The translations under genes and the position numbers were made by a program. The notes below the pieces were generated by a model that ran no database searches, was not told the DNA's origin, and saw nothing but the letters and a program-made list of their open reading frames with translations. This document shows, one piece after another, positions 55,324 to 64,000 of a DNA stretch of 64,000 nucleotides. The stretch comes from Evernia prunastri (Eukaryota > Ascomycota > Lecanoromycetes > Lecanorales > Parmeliaceae). How positions within the stretch are numbered: position 1 is the first letter of the stretch; every line of letters starts with the position of its first letter. The stretch is from contig NKYR01000109.1 of the NCBI GenBank assembly GCA_003184365.1, positions 62,001-126,000 of the forward strand, written 5' to 3'.

Positions 55324-57850
55324 AGAGGTCTTGGACTCGGAGCCTCCGGTTCTTCTGCTGAATCACTACGAACCGGCCACCAGAATCCCTTTCCCTACCG
55401 GCCTCATCCCATCTCCTACCTTCTCATAAGAATTCATCACTCAAAGCCTTGACACTCATCACACGCTCTCCATACCCCACCAACGTGACCACGCGCCTCG
55501 ACGTCATTCAACCATATCCATATCCTCGTCACCGAAAGCACATCGTCCAGAGTCAAGTCGTGGTCCTAGGAATTTCACTACGGACCGAAAGACGAGAGCC
55601 GGGATCAATGACACATGGACAGCGGATGAGTGATTCAGGGTGGACACATCATGCATGCGACTCCATAGGAAAGTATCCACTTTTGCCAGACGGGCCCCCC
55701 ATCCGTGAAAAAGCCCCACTTGCAAACTGATTTCCACAAACCTCACGCTCAGCGCACTTCTAGCTTATCGCACACTCCACTCCCAATGCACCCCCCTCCC
55801 ATCTGTCTCATTCAGCCCAGCCCAAAAAACAAAGCAATTATGAAAAGCCCTCAGATCTATAACCTAAAGCTTGCCCCACCCCCCCTCCCTTCTTCAACGC
55901 CAGTACGACGAACTCCCTTCTCCAACGCCGACACGAACAGACCCCCTCCACCCAAACCACCCCGATATCCAGCCCTCCCACCTCGCCGGGAACCATCCAT
56001 CTCCCTTCACAACCGTATTGATCGGCGCCCTGCCTTGACATAACCCATACACTAAATCCCAATGACACGCTCCAGCACCAATCCGCCCTTTCCTTCTTCC
56101 TTTCTCCCTCCCTCTCACAAAGCTCCTGACCAGAGTCGCTGGCCGCCCGTTAGCAGGTTCTGCGACCTCCCGGGAAGAAACCGACAACTGGACCGCCAGA
56201 TGACCGCCTGTGCCGATCTGCTCGCCCCGGCTCGCTCCCTTTTCCGATCTCTGGCCTCTGCGCAAGGGGGGCGCGCGGTGTAGGTTGTTCCGCCGCCGCG
56301 CTGGTTCGAGGGAAGGGGACGGAGGGGTCGGTGGTTGTGGTTGAGGTTGACTGTTGCGTCCGAGTTTTAGGGAAATAAGGGAAATGGGGGGAAAGGGGGG
56401 GGGATGGGAGGAGAGGAGAAAGGGAGAGTTTTGTTTCGGTGCCGGGGAAAGAGCGAGGAAAGGGGTGGGGAGGGAACTGCATGTGGAGCCTGACGAATGA
56501 TGCTTTTCCCCCCCAACGTAGCTACCTTCCAAAAAAAGAACGCACCACCCCACTACACCTAACACCATCTCTAAGACCCAGCACTTTTCCAAACCCTTAT
56601 TCCAAGCCATCTGTTTCCGCTATGGTGGAATACCAGCATAGTGTGGTCGTGGTCTACTCGTCGAGATTACGTATTCAACTGGGAGAGCACGATGCGCGGA
56701 GCTAGGTGTTCAGCGTTAGATGTGCGCCTGTGGTGTTTGAGAAAGAGACGCCTTTCTCCATTCTTCAGCAGCAGGGGCAACGCCTCACGTTAAGGTAGGG
56801 GGAGAATGTTGATGTGGTGGAGGGTAAAATGGGGGCAGAGCGGTAGCAATGGAGATTAGGTTATGGGGTAGGGAGGGGAGTACGTATCGTGCTGAGCTGC
56901 GAGAAGAGTGTGGGTAGTACTGTTGTCTATGTTGTCAAAGATTTGTTCTCTGAAAGCCATTAGCGAGGTCCCGACCGCCCATTCCAAGAACGAGGCGAGG
57001 CCGCCGCGAGACGGTAATCCTCCGGATCTGCTTCGAACAAATATTTGCGATTTGATCAAATGCCGTAACCGCCAGGTAAATCCCAAACACTCCATTCAAT
57101 CAAGCATATTGGTGACACCGACACAGAAAGTAATTATTTCCGTCTTCTCGAGACATTCGTGCAGGTACCTTATTCAAACGCTTCCCTCTATTTGCCTGCG
57201 GACAGCCGACCGAACACCTTGACCTGACTCGTGGACAAGTTGCGGGTCTGTAGCCTACAAGAACGGATGATTTACAGCTTGTTATCAGAACATCAAAATG
57301 ATTCGCTCAACTCGTAAGACACATCCCAGGTTCTGCGAGCCGAACGCTCCGATGTTCCAAATAGCCCACTGCTGCACTTCTCCAGTTCATTTCCGACCAG
57401 AGTCCAACGAAGCGCTCCACGGTCGGCATGGGTCGAGTATCTATTGAAGGATTCCCTTGTACTGTCATTGTTCCTCCGCAACTTGTCTTGGTTCTCTTCT
57501 CGGTGCTGCATCATTAGAAACGCGGATTCATAGCAGCCATAACAACCATTCCTACCATTTCCCCCACTCCTCGCGATATCAAGCACCATATCCGCCTTGT
57601 GTCACACCTCCCATACCGTTTTCCTTTCCTTTACCGACAAATCCGTAAAAAGCAATTTCCGCTTCCCTCTACAAAGAACCCCCTCTCCGCCCGTGCAATC
57701 CTCCCTCTCTCTCTCTCGCCGCAATACATATGGATTCCAACTTCACTTTGCCCGACCGTTCTCTCATTCGAACCAGTACCCACCCATCCATACCATCAAC
57801 CCTGCTGCAGATAAGATACCGGCCGTAAACACCGATAACGTATGCCGACT
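55324..57850. other. Gene-poor space, about 2.5 kb
   Basis: Low-complexity C-rich (55790-56040) and G-rich (56280-56480) stretches produce spurious long frames on the minus strand. No domain, start context or splice pattern supports a gene. Confidence 0.5.
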
Positions 57851-57854
57851 ATGA

Positions 57855-58453
57855 GAAGGATCGCGTGCAAAGAACCACTGGGCTCAGACCGCTGCCAAGT
57901 ACACATGGATGCACACCCATCAACAATCGCGAGAAGTGACACGCTTCAGATCCGGTACTTCGAGCCGCCGTTCGGACGAACCAGGACAGCGGATGTGCAT
58001 TTTTGACGAATGCATCTTGGCCAGCGCGTGGATGCGGCATCAATCGCTACATGAACGGAATCATAGGCAGTCAAAGGAGCTAGCGCAGAAGATCACTTTC
58101 AGCTACGACGACGGAATACGCCGGCAGGGCGCGTTCGACGACATCGCTCGAGCTACGATCTACGACCCTAGAAGAGAAACGTGGACCGGCTTATCGCAGC
58201 ACTCGAAACCCTGTTCGATCCGATCGATGCGCGGAAGCTACACGTCAACTCGGCCACAGAGAGCTTGGTCCCTTGCTTCTGTCTCCCTTCGCTCTCCACA
58301 CTCCAAGAGATGTTATGTCGCAGATTAGGCCCGGATCGAGAGAAAATCTTGGAGAGCCGAGTCGGCAGTGTACACCATTACATGTACTATAGGGTAGTAT
58401 CGTCCTGGCATATGTGGACCCGAATCAAAGCCAGTGTTTTGGATCAAGCATGA
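57855..58453 (+). pseudogene. Unknown protein, frameshifted
   Basis: One frame from about 57855 reads RAKNHWAQTAAKYTWMHTHQ and runs through FDECILASAWMRHQSLHERN to DDIARATIYDPRRE. The next frame continues with DRLIAALETLFDPIDARKLH, then LSTLQEMLCRRLGPDREKIL, and ends at 58453. A single missing base near 58175, in an A run, would join them. The sequence looks like one helical, charged protein of about 195 residues that I do not recognise. The first ATG in frame is 57909. An upstream exon, a real short intron or a sequencing slip are alternatives to a pseudogene. Confidence 0.4.
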
Positions 58454-59529
58454 GCCTGCCGTCCAGTGTATCCTCGCAAGGTGGTTTGATATTCCATGTT
58501 ACTCGACGACAAGTTTTTTCTTTTATTTTTTCTTTTTGAGAAGAGTGATTTACGGAAAAAGACGTCCGAATGCTTGGGTGAAAACAAAAAAGGAAAAAAA
58601 AAAACGGCGAAGCAGCGTTCTCAGATTCAAGTCCAAAGTCCAATAGCAACCCTTTTTCCTTGTCTCAAAGTGGAGAATACGACCAAAACAGACTACTGAA
58701 AAGCTCACCCACTTTCATTGCATCCAACTCGAATTCCAATCCCTGACAGCTAAGAACCGAAAACGCTTTAACCCTCACACATCATGACATATACAGTCAT
58801 CAAAACGGCTAAAATCATATAGATATGATCGCAAGATCTCAGCCACTGGCGCTAGCTGTCAAAAAGAAAAAGACATATGTACCTAGTCTTCTCAGTGCTA
58901 AAGATCACTCTTATACTTATATAGTATAGATCTTGAACTGCAAATGAAGCTATATACTCACACAAGCGGGCGGGAAAGAATACTCTGACTCTAAAAGAGA
59001 TGCAATACGAGTGAAGACCCCAATATCGATGGGAAGCCCATGTGTATACATCGAGCTTCCATCAAGGCACGGATCTCCCGATCATCGCGTCCCTGCCACG
59101 AGTCACGTCTCCCTGTGCGATATTGCAAGCCTGCCGTTCCGCTATGTGAACTGATTCCGCAGCGCCGAAACAACATGGTATGCGAGTTCCACTATGGCGA
59201 AACCCCCCCCCCCCCAAAAGGTAGTCTCATGGAATTGAACTCCCTCATGCAACCCCTTTTCCTTTTTCCTTTCCAAGTCTCTAAAAGCCACGTTAAGGAT
59301 ACGATCAAACCAAACCTGCTGGACAGCCCGCCGACATACATCTGCATCAGACCTAGATTCTCGATCCCCTCCATCTCTTTACTTCCTTCATTTCCTTCCG
59401 GAGCTATGAAACTAAAAAAAGCTAGAGAATCAAGCGTGCTAGACTATTCAAAAACGCCAGAGAGCCTGAACAACTCCAGAGTACGTGAAATGCCAAAGTA
59501 TGAGAACTGTCCAAGTGAGAGAAATCGAG

Positions 59530-60260
59530 CCACAGCAGTCACAGATACAGGAACAGCACAGCACACACAGAAAGTTTGACGAGAGGATTGCCGGTTGAAG
59601 ATTGATGTTCCTCGAGGTCGAGCTATGTCCAGGTCGAATCAGGTAATATTGTTTAAGTCGAGGGGTGCGAATTGCGGAAGCTGACAAGGAGAGTTGGATG
59701 TATTTGCTGTGATGAGCTTCGCTATTTCTTATATATAACTACGGAGTATCAGAGATATAAAAAGTTCAAGGTCGAGTAAAGCAGCGAGTCGAAGCAATTT
59801 CAGACCCAGACCCAGACCCAGACCCAGACACAGCACACCCAGAAGAATTTAACGAGAGGATGCTGACGAGAGAAGAATAAGAACAAGAACAGATACCAAG
59901 AGCAAGATCCTCTGAATCGATCGAGCTACACAACAACAACAACAACAACAGCGAGCGAATGCAATCAAGCGAAAAAAATAACAAAAAAAAAAGATTAAAA
60001 CATCCTTCCTTCGATTTCAGGCAGTTATAGTATCAAAAAAAAAAAAAAAAAAAAGGTTTTCCGAGTGAGACATCTCGCGTCGCAAAATAGGACTCAGACT
60101 CAGACTCAGACCCCCAAACCCAAACCCAAACCCAGCACGGCACAGAACACAACAGAACAGAAACAGAAACAGCTAGTATATCTGACCAAAGGAATTACGC
60201 CGTTTGGGAAATCTAGGATTCTGTCAGCTCGAGCTATATATATTTCTGGATCGAGCCACG
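59530..60260. repeat. Three degenerate repeated segments
   Basis: Segments starting near 59530, 59790 and 60085 share, in order, an ACAG/CAGAC-rich stretch and a CACAGCACA(C) block. The first two also share ACGAGAGGAT, and all end in a TCGAGCTA block. They are about 260-290 bp apart and heavily diverged. They look like remnants of a tandem repeat. Confidence 0.45.
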
Positions 60261-60264
60261 TGAT

Positions 60265-60417
60265 AATAGCCGAGCGGCGCAATAGCGAGCGGTGTAATAG
60301 CGAACGGTGCAATAGCGAGCAGTGCAATAGCGAACGGTGCAATAGCGAGCAGTGCAATAGCGAGCGGTGCAATATCCGAATGCTGTAATAGTCGAATGCT
60401 GTAATAGCGAGCGGCGT
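60265..60417. repeat. 15-bp minisatellite, ten units
   Basis: Ten units of the type AATAGCGAGCGGTGC lie in a row. Units 2-7 are exactly 15 bp and differ only at G/A and C/T positions (GAGC/GAAC, GGTG/AGTG). Units 1, 8 and 9 are 16 bp. It is not coding in any supported gene. Confidence 0.9.
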
Positions 60418-61071
60418 AGTAAGCGGAATCTGGCAGAAGCTGGCAGAAGCTAACAGGAAGAGATTCAGGTAGACATGTTTGCTATAGTTCTCATCATCCC
60501 ATATATGCAATCAGTTTTCAGTCAAGATTCAGAGCACAGCGTTCTGTATACGTAGCCAGAGACGTCACCGTCCCTGATGGAACACCGGTACCATAAGGGA
60601 TACCCTAGACTGAGCATAAAGATTCTATGGACAACATCAGTGCATTCAGGGCAGGAAAGCTGAGCTGAGGAACTGAGGTGAGAAATTCTGAGAGGCAGCG
60701 CAGCTTGCACGCAAATGATTGGATCTATCTTCAGGTTAAGGTATACTATTCATCGTCAACAAGGCCCGCCTCATCCGTCGTATCTCAAAGTTGAAGCCTA
60801 AGGTCTGCCAGCAGCAAAGCATTCACCACCCCCGATAAGAATTGCCAAATCCGTTCAGAGCTCAAATGCTAGCTTCGTCGTGATCCATCTCGTTCCATTA
60901 TGACATTGTTAGAAGTGAAAGAAGGAATCAGCATTACATTCAACGAAGAAACCCATATCTGCCTAGGCCACATCACATCTCAAGAATATATCCAGAAGAT
61001 CGGTCGCTGCCTTGCAGCATGAAAGTAGCCCATGCTGACAATAAGGATGGAGGACAGGTTCAAGGTGGAAC

Positions 61072-63711
61072 TCAAACAAAGTCGACCTCAGCGGTGACAA
61101 TCTGGTACTCGCTAGTAAGTGTTGACGGATCTAGACCGGTGGGGGAAGTCCAGCTTAACAGCATCTTTGTGCCACCATTAATGATATCGTTTGAACCGAA
61201 ATAACCCAGGTGAGCTCCCCCAGAATAGATGTACTTCCCGCTCAGGCCAGGACTGGCTTTGAAAAGAAGCTGCTGCTCTGACCAATTGTACTTGAGGATG
61301 TTCTCAACGTAGTCGGAAGACGAATCTCCTCCGGGCGCAAATGGTGGAAGGATGCCTTGATCTGCTTCAAGGTAGCGATAGTAGAAGGTGCTGTCGGCGT
61401 AGGCGGTCATGTAAACGATGATGAACGTCAAATGTCGAGGCGAATAGAAGACATCGACGTCCATGAAAGCGCCTTCGATGAAGTAGGCCGTGGAAGATGA
61501 TGACGGCATATCACTGCTCCAAGAGTTGCCACCCCAGTACTCGAACTTTTGCACACATCAGCGTTGTTTCTGGATTGTGAACATCCAGACAACTTACCGA
61601 GTCACGATCACCCACAGTGGCAGCCGATGTCCTTGCGATAAGAAGGCCACCAGCAACATTGCCAAAAAGGTAGACATTTCCATCGTCTCCACCAACACCA
61701 GAAGCACCCCAAGAACGAAGACCTCCGGCACAGCCCCATTCTACCTCATCTTGATCAAAGATCTTTTGCACAGTACGCTCGGCGACTGGACCACCCTTGC
61801 CACCGACGGTGATTGTCAGGAGCGTTGAACCAGTGTAAGTGAATACTGCAGCTTTAGTAGCCATGTTGACGTTGTCATAAACGATTGGCGCGTAGATGAT
61901 GGCTGTCGTTGCATCAAGAGGAATGATAGAAGACTCAGGCCAGATCGCATATCGTTGACCGTTGCCTTGCAAGGCTTCGTTGTAAGCCATTTCGCCTGTT
62001 GTCAAAGGTGCAAAGCCGCGCATTCGGCCAACGTTATCACTCCATTCTCCAACGCCGTCCTGTAAATCTAGGGCCTTCCCACTCAAGCCATTCATGCCAA
62101 CGTCAATAGCCACGGAGCTTGACACGAAACCGAGGAAATTGCCATTTGCTGTGGAGGTGGGAGGCGAGTATGAGCCTGTGTCGCAGAAGATGAAAAGGTG
62201 CTCGCCATTGAGCATGCCTCCTTTGCCGCCGTCTCGAGATAGATGAGGGGTGTCAGTCAAGGGGCTGAGGTTTGATTGTGTTGAGATATTGACTTCGAGA
62301 ACACCGGTTTCTGACGAGATAGGATAGGCTGTGGAGAGATCACTGTTGACTCCAGTGGTGAGGAGGGTTTTAGCAAGCGTTATGCCTGCAGCTTCTTGGA
62401 TGTCAAGGTATTGCGATGAGGGCGCATCATGACTCGGACCTTGCAAATTCGATCCTGCGACCTTTGGCGGTACGATAGTGTCACCCGATGCGTATGTGAC
62501 TCCAGGGCTGGAAACACTTAATGCTGAAGTCGAGCCAGCTGCAGACGAAGAAGAAGAGGTAGTTGATGACGTTGAGCTCGTCTTGGCTGGAGACGAAGCG
62601 TAGCCTATGCGGATTGCACCCTGTATTTGCAAGGTCGACGGGGTCGGGTCGTCGATTGAGGACTTCAAGTAGCAATCATTGGCATCTTCGTTTCGGCTGG
62701 CAATAAACACTGCGGCCACACATTGGACGTGATGAGCGTTGTAGTTGTACGCATCACATTTCTGAACACAACCGGCAAAGCTATCGACCAGCTGGAAAGG
62801 GTAATCATTGTCAGGGAAGTCGGTATTGCAGATGATCTGGTAAACAATACCGGCGTCCGATGTGTAATTTGTACCGTTACTAGCTGGGCATACCGAAGTA
62901 GCGGTCGCACTTGGAGCTGTCGAAGAAGCAGTACCAGTTGGATTCGAAGAGTCTCCAAGGGCGTCCTGCCTAGGGGCAATAGTTTTGTGGTCTGGATGAG
63001 ACCTTGACGCATCCAAGGCTGGCTGGAAGTGGGCTTCAACTTCTTTATCCGAAGCGTTGTCTAAATCACCTTGAACTTCGAGACCAGCTTTCCATTCAGG
63101 CATTTCGGCGGGTACAATGTCTGCAAAAGAGAGCATGTCAGCTTTTCAATCAAGGGTAGGTCAGGCGGTACGTACCACCTGTCTCTGTCAACATTGCTTT
63201 TGAAGAAGCTGAGCTCCATTCATTGATTGGACCTGCTTCGTCGTTGCCGGAACTTTCCAGGGCACGAAGGCGGTTTCGACGACGGCTTGGAAGGCCAGCC
63301 GACTGGCTATGTTGGGCTTCCAAGGCTCCGAGCTGTAATTGTGGAACGGGGGTTGGACGCGTGAAGAAGATTGAATGATCTGATGCATTTGTAGGATCAC
63401 AATCCCCGCCAAAGCATTCAGGCCCACGAGCAGTGCCAGTAGTCGTAGGGAGAACGGCAACGGAGTCTGGGAGGTATATTAGCACAGCAAACTTCAGATC
63501 AGGTGACGTAGAAGGTCTTACTGTCCGTTGCTTCAAGGGTAGTGATAACCGAGCTGCTACCAGAGCTAGCTTTTGGCTGGTGCACAATACGACCAAAGAC
63601 ATCGCCATGCTGGTGACCGTGAGCTTGGGTCTTCGCGTCGGTAGTCAGGGTCAGTCCAGCAGTGATGAGCGAGACGATGGCCAATCCGTTCGGAAAGAAG
63701 GTGTTCTTCAT
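61072..63711 (-). CDS. Large secreted protein with apple/PAN-like module and DUF4185-like region
   Basis: Four exons (63711-63522, 63466-63176, 63120-61598, 61545-61072) encode 825 residues. A signal peptide (MKNTFFPNGLAIVSLITAGL) is followed by a Ser/Thr-rich region. At about residues 238-335 lies a cysteine module (CPASNGTNY, IICNTDF, FAGCVQKCDAYN, VQCVAAVF, DCYLKS) resembling apple/PAN domains. A Ser/Thr linker follows. The large C-terminal half has GGKGGMLNGEHLFIFCDTGS, FLGFVSSSVA and repeated strand-loop units, as in DUF4185-like beta-propeller proteins. Splice sites are standard and all joins keep frame. It is probably extracellular or wall-bound and carbohydrate-interacting, but no catalytic activity can be assigned. 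Confidence 0.75.
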
Positions 63712-64000
63712 GATTGGCCTGCTCACGACATGTCGTCAGCCAAAGTGGGGGAAAATCTGCAGGCCGACGCGTGCTGAGAGGCTCGTGGAGGCAAGAGTGA
63801 CTTACGCACTAAAAGAGTGTGAGGTTTTTAAGATTCAAGAGGTGAAGGAAAGTGATGAATTGAGGTATTGAATAGGGACAGAGGAGTTAGGGAGCGTCAG
63901 GTATATACTGAGGTCAAATGAATGTGGTGGCTGTTGCCGAGTATTGTTGTGGTAGAAGGATTAAAAATTGTCAACAAGAGGAAGGAGCCAAAAAGTGAAC
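63712..64000. other. Promoter side of the large secreted protein
   Basis: Only the upstream region of the preceding minus-strand gene; nothing else is seen before the window edge. Confidence 0.5.

Larger units (their letters stand above)
58454..61071. other. Repeat-rich intergenic space, about 2.6 kb
   Basis: No gene is supported. It holds degenerate repeated segments at 59.5-60.25 kb, short CAGACC, CAA, CTCAGA and CCCAAA runs, poly-A near 60036-60055, and the 15-bp minisatellite. Confidence 0.6.

Noticed and set aside
55894..56610. 238-codon minus-strand frame
   Set aside because: It arises from C-rich and G-rich tracts; no domain or signal, and a competing frame in the same place.
60265..60417. 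Regular 15-bp units considered as a CRISPR-like array
   Set aside because: Units are directly adjacent with no spacers, in a eukaryotic genome; it is a minisatellite.

Overview
The window is nuclear DNA from a filamentous ascomycete, most likely Pezizomycotina. The support is many short introns (48-100 nt, GT-AG with CTAAC-like branch points), a Zn2Cys6 regulator, a P450, a fungal rhodopsin-type 7TM protein, PhiA-like wall proteins and a peroxisomal alcohol oxidase. Nothing bacterial, mitochondrial or viral was seen. Gene models below were spliced by hand by matching frames and known family motifs across introns. I ran no searches, so family names rest on recognisable motifs.

Layout. 0-1.1 kb: the 3' end of an amino acid/choline permease. 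1.9-11.2 kb: four related F-box genes, all on the minus strand. Two are intact (1963-3444 and 9749-11188) and two are broken (4361-5641 by two in-frame stops, 7087-8479 by a frameshift). A short-TIR transposon with perfect 57-bp inverted ends lies between them, and a decayed F-box relic lies beyond at about 12.6-13.2 kb. 13.5-20 kb: a co-oriented trio of iron-ADH-fold reductase, Zn2Cys6 factor and P450, which looks like a small catabolic or detoxification cluster. The P450 carries one in-frame TGA. 21-32.6 kb: a run of secreted and peroxisomal functions, comprising two PhiA-like wall proteins, a small secreted cysteine protein, a GMC alcohol oxidase ending in ARL and a secreted beta-lactamase-fold hydrolase. 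34.8-36.2 kb: a protein carrying a complete I-PpoI-type His-Me finger, the most unusual gene here. 40.8-42.1 kb: an F-box/LRR pseudogene broken in part by an 11-bp tandem duplication. 44.6-46.5 kb: a zinc-finger protein with in-frame 45-bp repeats. 47-48.6 kb: a dense stack of simple-sequence repeats. 49.2-55.3 kb: a rhodopsin-like membrane protein, a Gal80-like oxidoreductase-fold protein and a histone-fold protein. 57.8-58.5 kb: a frameshifted unknown gene. 59.5-60.4 kb: degenerate repeats and a 15-bp minisatellite. 61-63.7 kb: a large secreted protein with an apple/PAN-like cysteine module and a DUF4185-like region.

Taken together, housekeeping-type genes (permease, histone fold, Gal80-like) are interleaved with accessory material: an F-box array under birth-and-death, secreted proteins, transposon relics, dispersed repeats and microsatellites. 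Several disruptions are single C-to-T type changes, which would fit repeat-induced point mutation or ordinary deamination, but the number of cases is too small to decide. Large spaces (36.2-40.8, 42.1-44.5, 55.3-57.8 kb) show no gene I can support.
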